A stretch of DNA of 7,431 nucleotides from contig PBKH01000029.1 of assembly GCA_002721375.1 (NCBI GenBank), positions 1 to 7,431 of the forward strand, read 5' to 3'. The position numbers and the translations under genes were made by a program. The notes beneath the pieces are model-generated. The model made no database searches and was not told the DNA's origin. It worked only from the letters and a program-made list of their open reading frames with translations. The stretch comes from Verrucomicrobiales bacterium (GTDB lineage: Bacteria; Verrucomicrobiota; Verrucomicrobiia; Limisphaerales; UBA1096). Shown piece after piece: positions 1-5,397 of the stretch. Position 1 is the stretch's first letter; every line of letters begins with the position of its first letter.

Positions 1-360
1 TGCGGTGTCCTCCTGACCTTTGAAAAACTCGACTCGTTGGATGCCAGCAAGTTGGTAAGCCATTGATTCTGGAATTTCGGCTTGCTCCAGATAAACTGGG
101 AGTATGCCTTTGCGCCCCTCAGAGGCGAGTGCAACCTCCTTGACCACGTTCTCGGAACCGGCTGCATGCTTAGAGATAGCCAAGATGAGAATTTTGCAGC
201 CGCGGATTGCTGCGACGATTTCCTGACTCCACATCGTGGCGCCTTCAATGCCCATTTGATCGATCCACACGGAGACTCCAGCGGTGCCCAGGCGGTCGAC
301 AAGATCAAGTATGCGATCGCGATCTTGTGATGCGTAACTAATGAAGACTTCAGCAGCCAT
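1..360 (-). CDS. TIR-domain protein, N-terminal part (runs off the left edge)
   Basis: Reading leftward from the ATG at 360-358, the frame stays open for 120 codons to the window edge, so the C-terminal part is missing. The visible part is a complete bacterial TIR domain (TIR_2 type): box 1 VFISYASQD at residues 5-13, then VWIDQMGIEGATMWSQEI (about 31-48), a hydrophobic strand KILILAIS (56-63), and SENVVKEVALA (69-79) followed by GILPVYLE (85-92). Glu75 in the VVKEV segment aligns by eye with the catalytic glutamate of NAD-cleaving TIR domains such as SARM1 Glu642, so NAD hydrolysis is possible but inferred. There is no signal peptide, so it is probably cytoplasmic. In this family an N-terminal TIR is usually followed by a sensor or scaffold region (TPR, WD40, NACHT/STAND), which would lie outside the window. 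No strong Shine-Dalgarno precedes the ATG. It is divergent from the MqnD-like gene. Confidence 0.87.
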   Translation of the reverse strand, partial: MAAEVFISYASQDRDRILDLVDRLGTAGVSVWIDQMGIEGATMWSQEIVAAIRGCKILILAISKHAAGSENVVKEVALASEGRKGILPVYLEQAEIPESMAYQLAGIQRVEFFKGQEDTA

Positions 361-444
361 AGGGTGTTTTTCTTGTGACGGAATTGATACTTTAAATCTT
401 GTTGTTAGCAAAGGCTAGAGTCAGCTACAAAACTAAGGCGCAGC
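361..444. promoter_or_regulatory. Divergent 84-base gap between the TIR gene and the MqnD-like gene
   Basis: Both flanking genes point away from this AT-rich gap, so it must carry the promoter of at least one of them unless transcription enters from outside. I could not assign a convincing -35/-10 pair on either strand; TTGTGA at 373-378 and the TTTAAA run at 391-396 are too close together to form one. TAAGG at 434-438 is a plausible ribosome binding site for the GTG at 445. Confidence 0.35.
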
Positions 445-1332
445 GTGACAAATCGGGTTCCGGATCGTACCTTTCGCTGCGTGGAAAAAACGAAACTCAC
501 ATTGGGCCACTCGCCCGACCCGGACGATGCGTTTATGTTTTATGGACTAGCCAAGGGCCTGATTGATGATGGTGGTTACGACTTCGAACATATCCTACAG
601 GATATCCAGACTTTGAACGAGCGTGCGAGCCGTGGTGAGTTGGATATTTCAGCAATCAGTATCCATGCTTATGCACATGTTTGCGGCGATTACGCCCTGC
701 TGCCGAGTGGAGCGAGTATGGGCGATGGATACGGTCCGATGTTGGTGGCACGTGAAGCGTTTACAAAGGAGCAGATCGGTGATCTACGAATTGCTGTGCC
801 GGGAAAGATGACAAGTGCTTTTTTGGCCTTGCAGCTTTGGCTTGGTAAAAAAGGAGAGCAAATCAATTATGTCGTTGTACCCTTTGACGAAATATTCGGG
901 GCTGTAAACAGGGGCAGTGCTGATGTGGGGCTGATCATCCACGAGGGGCAGTTGACATTCGAGAATGAGGGACTTGTATGTTGCGAAGATCTCGGTGTTT
1001 GGTGGGGCAGAGAGAATGATGGCCTTCCTTTACCGCTGGGTGGCAATGTCATACACAAGCGCATTGATGCTGTTGAACGAAAAGTCATATCAGATGTGCT
1101 CGAGCGCAGTATCCGGTTCAGCCTCGATAACCGGGACGAAGCGGTGGAGCACTCTTTGCAGTATGCACGCGACATGGGGATTGATTTGGCTGACAAATTC
1201 GTGGGCATGTACGTGAACGAGTGGACGCTTGATTACGGTGACGCTGGCCGCGAATCGATCCGACGTTTTTTGCAACGGGGCTATGAAATGGATGTTGTCC
1301 CGGAATTGCCCGAGTTGGAGTTTGTGGAGTAG
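445..1332 (+). CDS. mqnD: MqnD-family protein (1,4-dihydroxy-6-naphthoate synthase-like), futalosine menaquinone pathway
   Basis: A 295-residue protein with the periplasmic-binding-protein fold of the MqnA/MqnD family (COG2107). Visible signatures are GHSPDPDDAFMFYGLAKG at 21-38, SAISIHAYAH at 69-78, SMGDGYGPMLV at 91-101, IAVPG at 116-120, GLIIHEGQLTF at 162-172 and LPLPLGGNVI at 194-203. His166 in IHEG matches the position of the histidine proposed as the catalytic base in Thermus MqnD. MqnD converts cyclic dehypoxanthine futalosine to 1,4-dihydroxy-6-naphthoate in the cytoplasm; no signal peptide is seen. The HSPDPDD form differs from the SPCPND of classical MqnD, so this may be a sister subgroup with an unproven substrate. 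GTG 445 has a TAAGG six bases upstream; a second in-frame GTG at 481 would begin closer to the conserved core but has no binding site. No other mqn gene is in the window. Confidence 0.75.
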   Translation: MTNRVPDRTFRCVEKTKLTLGHSPDPDDAFMFYGLAKGLIDDGGYDFEHILQDIQTLNERASRGELDISAISIHAYAHVCGDYALLPSGASMGDGYGPMLVAREAFTKEQIGDLRIAVPGKMTSAFLALQLWLGKKGEQINYVVVPFDEIFGAVNRGSADVGLIIHEGQLTFENEGLVCCEDLGVWWGRENDGLPLPLGGNVIHKRIDAVERKVISDVLERSIRFSLDNRDEAVEHSLQYARDMGIDLADKFVGMYVNEWTLDYGDAGRESIRRFLQRGYEMDVVPELPELEFVE

Positions 1333-1406
1333 CTAGAAAGTGGAACGCAAACTGCACTGGCAATTTTTGCACTCTATGCAGGCTGTTCCATAGCTCCAAT
1401 TAATGT

Positions 1407-1418
1407 CTTGGCCAAGCG
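1407..1418. repeat. Palindrome copy 1 (CTTGGCCAAGCG)
   Basis: This is a copy of the CGCTTGGCCAAGCG consensus with the left CG replaced by GT. It lies in the gap before the sulfatase, 60 bases upstream of copy 2. The 10-base core CTTGGCCAAG is self-complementary. Confidence 0.6.
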
Positions 1419-1437
1419 GGTTTGGGTTGGCTAGGGT

Positions 1438-1453
1438 GCTGGTCTTTACCAGC
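1438..1453 (+). other. Small hairpin between two palindrome copies
   Basis: GCTGGT (1438-1443), loop CTTT, and ACCAGC (1448-1453) form a perfect six-base stem that a T-G wobble can extend outward. It lies between palindrome copies 1 and 2. It is followed by GTTGTATTTG, which is not a proper T-run, so I do not call it a terminator for the upstream MqnD-like gene. A role in the sulfatase leader or as part of a repeat unit is equally possible. Confidence 0.45.
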
Positions 1454-1466
1454 GTTGTATTTGTTG

Positions 1467-1478
1467 GCTTGGCCAAGC
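1467..1478. repeat. Palindrome copy 2 (GCTTGGCCAAGC, exact 12-mer)
   Basis: A perfect self-complementary 12-mer that is followed by G, so it matches 13 of the 14 consensus bases. It ends 23 bases before the preferred sulfatase start codon and so lies in the leader or promoter region of that gene. Confidence 0.7.
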
Positions 1479-1501
1479 GATTGATTGGTAGACATTATTT
1501 C

Positions 1502-3058
1502 ATGAAAGGCATTATTAAAAAAACTGTGGCTTTGTCAGTGTTGGCCTTAATTTGCGGTTTTTTGGCTGTATCTCGGCTTGAGGCTGCCAAGCGGCCAAAT
1601 GTTCTGTTCATTTTTACCGATGACCATTCGGCGCGGGCGATAAGTGCCTATGGCTCGCGTATTAATAAGACGCCGCACATGGACTGCTTGGCGCAGGAGG
1701 GCATGCGGTTTCGCAAATGCTATGTAACCAATTCTATCTGTGGTCCGAGCCGTGCGGTGATCCTTACCGGCAAGTACAGTCATTTGAATGGCTTTTACCG
1801 AAACGGCCGTACACCTTTCGACGGCTCACAGCAGACTTTTCCAAAGCTGCTTCGGAATGTGGGCTACGAGACGGCGATGATCGGCAAGTGGCACCTAAAG
1901 AGTGTGCCGACCGGTTTCGACCATTTCGATGTGTTGATCGGCCAGGGGCCGTACTACAATCCTCCGATGCGCACGACCAATTCAGCTGGGGAGGTGGTGG
2001 TCGAGAAGAACTTCGGTTACACGACAGACATTATCACTGACAAGGGGCTGGAGTGGCTGAAGAACGAACGCAAGGGTGACAAGCCGTTCATGCTAATGCT
2101 TCAGCACAAGGCCCCTCATCGAAATTGGCAGCCAGGTCCGGCGCATCTCAACACATTTGATGATGTTGAAATTCCCGAGCCGGAGACGCTGTGGGATGAC
2201 TATTCTGGACGCACTTCTGCCGCTGCAAACCAGGCGATGACGATCGCGAGACATTTGTCCGAGAACGATCTTAAGCTCAATAAAGGTCCGAATAACCTTA
2301 CTCAGGAGCAGAAGAAAGTGTGGGAAGCTGCCTATGGGCCGAAGAATGAGGCATTCCGAAAGGCTAACCTGCAGGGAGATGCCAAGATCAAGTGGATGTA
2401 CCAGCGTTACATCAAGGATTACCTGCGTTGCGTACAGTCGGTGGATGACAATATTGGCCGAGTGCTCAAGTACTTAGATGACAACGATCTTGCGGAGAAC
2501 ACAGTGGTCATCTACTCGTCCGATCAGGGCTGGTATCTTGGCGAGCATGGTTGGTATGATAAGCGATGGATGTACGAGGAGTCACTTGTGATGCCGTTGA
2601 TAGTTCGTTGGCCTGGCGTGGTGGAGGCAGGGAGCATCAACAATGACATTGTGTCGAACCTCGACTTTGCTGAGACCTTTCTTGAGATTGCCGAGGCGGC
2701 CATTCCTTCCGACATGCAGGGTCGCAGTCTCGTGCCTCTAATGAAAGGTCGAACGCCTACCGATTGGCGTACATCATTCTATTACCATTATTACGAGTTT
2801 CCAGGGGCCCACAGTGTGGCCCGTCACTACGGAGTAACCGACGGCAACTACAAGCTGATCAACTTTTACGAAAACAAGGAGTGGGAGATGTTTGACCTGA
2901 CAGCCGATCCGAACGAGTTGCAGAGTTTATACGGCCGCGAGGAATATGCCGTGGTTCAGGCCCGACTTGAAAAAGAGTTGGCTCGGCTCCGCGGTTACTA
3001 CAAATTGCCGGCAGAGGATCCGCATTTCATGCAAAACCGACCTCGGCAGCGTAATTGA
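1502..3058 (+). CDS. Exported S1-family sulfatase (formylglycine-dependent)
   Basis: A 518-residue type I sulfatase that hydrolyses sulfate esters, probably on sulfated glycans. The start at ATG 1502 is chosen because it gives a normal Sec signal peptide (MKGIIKK, hydrophobic core about 8-23, likely cleavage near LEAAK at 27-30). The frame stays open upstream to an ATG at 1403, but that would add 33 residues partly encoded by the palindromes. Catalytic features: Asp40-Asp41 (metal) after NVLFIFTD, the Cys-type motif C80-G-P-S-R84 whose Cys80 becomes formylglycine, GKWH at 128-131, HKAPH at 202-206, and [23 protein letters not shown] at 339-361 with Asp341. The C-terminal [11 protein letters not shown] and [12 protein letters not shown] resemble GlcNAc-6-sulfatase/mucin-desulfating members, so that substrate is a guess. 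It needs a sulfatase-maturing enzyme, which is not in this window. No strong Shine-Dalgarno is seen. Confidence 0.92.
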   Translation: MKGIIKKTVALSVLALICGFLAVSRLEAAKRPNVLFIFTDDHSARAISAYGSRINKTPHMDCLAQEGMRFRKCYVTNSICGPSRAVILTGKYSHLNGFYRNGRTPFDGSQQTFPKLLRNVGYETAMIGKWHLKSVPTGFDHFDVLIGQGPYYNPPMRTTNSAGEVVVEKNFGYTTDIITDKGLEWLKNERKGDKPFMLMLQHKAPHRNWQPGPAHLNTFDDVEIPEPETLWDDYSGRTSAAANQAMTIARHLSENDLKLNKGPNNLTQEQKKVWEAAYGPKNEAFRKANLQGDAKIKWMYQRYIKDYLRCVQSVDDNIGRVLKYLDDNDLAENTVVIYSSDQGWYLGEHGWYDKRWMYEESLVMPLIVRWPGVVEAGSINNDIVSNLDFAETFLEIAEAAIPSDMQGRSLVPLMKGRTPTDWRTSFYYHYYEFPGAHSVARHYGVTDGNYKLINFYENKEWEMFDLTADPNELQSLYGREEYAVVQARLEKELARLRGYYKLPAEDPHFMQNRPRQRN

Positions 3059-3089
3059 AATGTTAGCAACTCTTAAATAATCCGAATGA

Positions 3090-3123
3090 CAAAAGCTGGC
3101 CTTAAGGCTGGCTTTTGTTTTTT
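3090..3123 (+). terminator. Rho-independent terminator of the sulfatase gene
   Basis: A 12-base stem (3090-3101 with 3106-3117) closes a TTAA loop and is followed by six T residues at 3118-3123. Two of the pairs are G-U wobbles in the plus-strand RNA. In the minus-strand RNA the same positions become A-C mismatches and no T-run follows, so it should stop only the rightward transcript. It lies 31 bases after the sulfatase stop codon, in the convergent gap with sppA. Confidence 0.88.
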
Positions 3124-3152
3124 CGAAGTGTGTTTACACAAGTGTATGAAGC

Positions 3153-4238
3153 TTAATATAGCAACAAAGGAGAGAGGAAGTACAGCCTGCCTGCCTTGAG
3201 CTGAGGCAGATCCACGCCGAGGTCGACCTTGATGGACTTCGTTTCGCTCCTACCAAAGAGGCTGAACAGATTCGCAAGGTTCATTGGTTCGCGGTATTGT
3301 ATTAGGTTGGCATCTTCGTAGCCGGCCAGTTTAATTGCCCGTTCGGTGGCCGTGTCGAGATCGCCAAGTTCGTCCACGAACCCGTGACCAAATGCTTGCG
3401 TGCCGGAGAGTATTCGGCCGTCGGCCTGATCTTCCCAGCCGTCGTCGAGTATCTTGCCGTCATCCGGGTTGTTTCGCCGGCCGAGGTCGCGTCCCTCGCG
3501 CACAATTGTTTTGAAACGGTCGAAAGTCTCGTCGATTAAATCCTGCACCATCTTTCGTTCCTCCGAGGTGATATCCTCTTCGCGCTTGTCGAAGCTGAGC
3601 ATGTCCTTGTGTTTGCCGCTTTTGAAGACCATCGGTTGAACACCGACTTTGTCCATCAGGTTGCGCAGATTGTAGCCCTGCATTATCACGCCGATACTTC
3701 CGGTAATGGTTAGTTTGTGGGCGACAATCCAGTTGCACGGTGCGGCGACGTAGTAGCCACCCGATGCTGCCAACGCGCCCATAACTGCCACGACCGGCTT
3801 GTCGCATTTTTCCTGAAACTTGAGGATGATATCGTATATTTGGTCCGACGCAAGCACCTCGCCACCGGGCGAGTTAATACGAAACAGCACCGCTTTTACG
3901 TCGTCGTCCTCACGAGCACATTTGAATTGCCGTCGTAGCGATTCGACCATGTTATTACCGTTCGCATTGACACTGAAGCTGGCGATTAGTCCGGACAGAT
4001 CGATAACCGCAATATTGTGTTCGCTATCATTGTCTCGTAGCGTGGCAACTTCCACATTATTGGAGTCGTTGAATCCAGACGACATGCCGGCGGTACCAAT
4101 GAGCAGTATCACGATGAGGAATCCGCCTAGTAAAAGGCAGCTTATTAGGAAAAAGGAAAACCACATCCAGCCACGGCCTTTGCGTGCCGAAGTTGCTCCG
4201 GGCCGGGTCGAGATTAAAGGGGGAGAGTCTTTGCTCAT
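3153..4238 (-). CDS. sppA: Signal peptide peptidase SppA (S49 family), short form
   Basis: A 361-residue inner-membrane serine protease that degrades signal peptides left after export. Residues about 24-48 form one transmembrane anchor (WMWFSFFLISCLLLGGFLIVILLI), preceded by a basic cytoplasmic tail. The S49 core follows: INSPGGE at 121-127, the nucleophile in GALAASGGYY with Ser159, TGSIGVIMQ at 179-187, and the general base in FKSGKHKD with Lys211. The 52-residue spacing of Ser and Lys equals that of Bacillus SppA (S147/K199). The length fits the single-domain, Ser-Lys dyad form rather than the doubled E. coli form. The start ATG 4238 gives MSKDSPP; a TTG at 4277 would extend the frame through a palindrome copy and is unlikely. 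No clear Shine-Dalgarno is visible. It converges on the sulfatase and is divergent from the DUF6580-like gene. Confidence 0.92.
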   Translation of the reverse strand: MSKDSPPLISTRPGATSARKGRGWMWFSFFLISCLLLGGFLIVILLIGTAGMSSGFNDSNNVEVATLRDNDSEHNIAVIDLSGLIASFSVNANGNNMVESLRRQFKCAREDDDVKAVLFRINSPGGEVLASDQIYDIILKFQEKCDKPVVAVMGALAASGGYYVAAPCNWIVAHKLTITGSIGVIMQGYNLRNLMDKVGVQPMVFKSGKHKDMLSFDKREEDITSEERKMVQDLIDETFDRFKTIVREGRDLGRRNNPDDGKILDDGWEDQADGRILSGTQAFGHGFVDELGDLDTATERAIKLAGYEDANLIQYREPMNLANLFSLFGRSETKSIKVDLGVDLPQLKAGRLYFLSPLLLY

Positions 4239-4254
4239 GTCACGGGCTAGCCTA

Positions 4255-4267
4255 CGCTTGGCCAAGC
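4255..4267. repeat. Palindrome copy 3 (CGCTTGGCCAAGC)
   Basis: This copy contains the exact 12-mer core at 4256-4267, with C before it and A after it. It lies 17 bases upstream of the sppA start codon, in the divergent gap. It can also pair with copy 4 to give a 13-base stem with one G-U pair. Confidence 0.7.
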
Positions 4268-4273
4268 ATGGCA

Positions 4274-4290
4274 GCAAGCGGACGGTTTGC
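4274..4290. other. Small hairpin between palindrome copies 3 and 4
   Basis: GCAAGC (4274-4279) and GTTTGC (4285-4290) pair over six bases with one G-U wobble around a five-base loop. Its last base is shared with copy 4. Together with copies 3 and 4 this gives the same palindrome - hairpin - palindrome order as at 1407-1478. Confidence 0.4.
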
Positions 4291-4303
4291 GCTTGGCTAA
4301 GCG
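4290..4303. repeat. Palindrome copy 4 (CGCTTGGCTAAGCG)
   Basis: This copy matches the 14-base consensus except for one C-to-T change in the centre. It lies 18 bases upstream of the GTG start of the DUF6580-like gene. CGCTTGG is repeated again immediately after it, at 4302-4308. Confidence 0.6.
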
Positions 4304-4321
4304 CTTGGGTAGTATCCGTGC

Positions 4322-4936
4322 GTGGAACGAAAGATATGGTTGCCCTTGGTGCTGATGCTCTTCTTTGCGGTGAGCCGATGGCCTGGTCTTATGCCACAAA
4401 ATTTCAGTGCTGCGCACGCGCTGCTGTTTTGTGCGGCATTCTGGTTACCCGGCTGGATGGGCTGGTTACTACCGCTGGCGACAATTGTATTAACCGATAT
4501 GCTGCTTAATAGTTTCGCTTACGGTGTGTCGGTAATGGCACCCGCATCGATCTCTAACTGGATGATTCTAGCGCTGTTCGTAGTTTTGGCTAAGTGGTTG
4601 GCTCGACGGCGCAGTTATCTCCGCTTATTCCTCGGTACTTTACTAGGTGCGCTGCTTTTTTACATCGTCTCCAATACGGTTGCTTGGATTGCAAATCCAG
4701 GCTACGCTAAGACAATTGTCGGCTGGCTACAGGCGCTGACGGTTGGCCTGCCCGGGTTACCGCCAACATGGTGGTTTGGGCTGAAGTCTTTGCTCGGCAC
4801 AGGGTTGTTTACGGGCCTGTTTGCTGGTGCGATGAAATGGAGTGAGGCGTTGGATGCCACGGAACCTGAACCAGCGTTGGTAGAGGACGACGAGGAGACG
4901 GAAGACCCCTCTCAACCTAGTCCGGAGCCTGCATGA
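4322..4936 (+). CDS. DUF6580-like integral membrane protein (putative transport protein)
   Basis: A 204-residue hydrophobic protein. Segments about 6-19, 30-42, 46-65, 79-93, 103-124 and 155-172 look membrane-spanning. The pattern RWPGLMPQNFSAAHALLF (19-36), LLPLATIVLTDMLL (49-62), GTLLGALLFYIVSNTVAWI (105-123) and GYAKTIVGWLQA with LLGTGLFTGLFAGA matches the family described as DUF6580 putative transport proteins. They resemble small substrate-binding membrane components, but no substrate is established. Residues 180-204 form an unusual acidic, proline-rich cytoplasmic or periplasmic tail (EPEPALVEDDEETEDPSQPSP). The start is uncertain: GTG 4322 is the first in-frame start and gives a sensible first helix, but no ribosome binding site is visible; GTG 4349 and ATG 4355 are alternatives. 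The stop overlaps the next start as ATGA, implying translational coupling with the phosphoesterase. Confidence 0.72.
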   Translation: MERKIWLPLVLMLFFAVSRWPGLMPQNFSAAHALLFCAAFWLPGWMGWLLPLATIVLTDMLLNSFAYGVSVMAPASISNWMILALFVVLAKWLARRRSYLRLFLGTLLGALLFYIVSNTVAWIANPGYAKTIVGWLQALTVGLPGLPPTWWFGLKSLLGTGLFTGLFAGAMKWSEALDATEPEPALVEDDEETEDPSQPSPEPA

Positions 4937-5397
4937 TCACCGTAGGTATTATTTCCGACAATCATGGTGATTGGACTTCGCAAATCACCGAGTCGCTGGC
5001 TGGTGTCGATGCCATCATACACGCCGGCGATATCGGCCCGTACAAGTATGTGCTTAAAATGGAAGGTATTGCGCCAACGACTGCCGTGCTTGGCAACACT
5101 GATGGCGATATGCCACTCGATGAGACGGCGGTTGTGACGCTCGGCGAAAAGAAATTTCTTGTGAAGCATATAGTCAATCCACACCGCCTACAGGTATCTC
5201 TATGTGAGCGACTCAAACAGATTCAGCCGGACGTCGTTATATTTGGGCACACTCATGAGCCATTCTGTGAGACTCTCGGCGGCATCCTGTTTCTCAACCC
5301 TGGTTCAGTGACGCAGCCCCGTGGGGGTTTTCGGCCAAGCATGCTCCGCCTAACAATCGATTGTGGTGAAATGACACCAAAATTCATTGAATTTTAA
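4933..5397 (+). CDS. YfcE/MJ0936-type metallophosphoesterase
   Basis: A 154-residue cytoplasmic calcineurin-like phosphoesterase of the small YfcE/MJ0936 class, complete at the usual length. The metal-binding motifs appear in order: Asp9 and His11 in ISDNHGD, Asp33 in HAGD, Asn55 in LGNTD, His79 in LVKHIVNPH, and His106/His108 in FGHTHEPF, followed by LFLNPGSVTQPRGG, which is typical of the family. Members hydrolyse phosphodiesters with Mn or similar metals; the natural substrate is unknown here. His79 lies in KHI where most relatives have HG, a small departure. Its ATG overlaps the stop of the DUF6580-like gene by four bases, so the two are an operon. Its last 14 bases overlap the 3' end of the opposing hydrolase gene, leaving no room for a terminator between them. 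Confidence 0.9.
   Translation: MITVGIISDNHGDWTSQITESLAGVDAIIHAGDIGPYKYVLKMEGIAPTTAVLGNTDGDMPLDETAVVTLGEKKFLVKHIVNPHRLQVSLCERLKQIQPDVVIFGHTHEPFCETLGGILFLNPGSVTQPRGGFRPSMLRLTIDCGEMTPKFIEF

Noticed and set aside
313..320. GCGATCGC, the cyanobacterial HIP1 palindrome
   Set aside because: It occurs once, inside the TIR coding sequence, so it is not iterated here and does not suggest a cyanobacterium.
82..330. An 82-codon plus-strand frame at the left end
   Set aside because: It is the complement of the TIR coding sequence, which has an unmistakable domain pattern.
1403..1501. A longer sulfatase starting at ATG 1403
   Set aside because: It would put 33 residues before a textbook signal peptide, and the added stretch crosses two palindromes. 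ATG 1502 is preferred.
1544..1561. A possible lipoprotein box around ALIC in the sulfatase signal peptide
   Set aside because: The residue before the Cys is Ile, not Gly, Ala or Ser, and a normal signal peptidase I site follows.
4239..4277. A longer SppA starting at TTG 4277
   Set aside because: It has a rare start codon, the added residues are encoded by a palindrome copy, and a normal ATG follows at 4238.
3820..4509. A 229-codon open frame on the plus strand
   Set aside because: It lies antisense to sppA and out of frame with the DUF6580-like gene, has no recognisable family pattern, and runs through the divergent gap.
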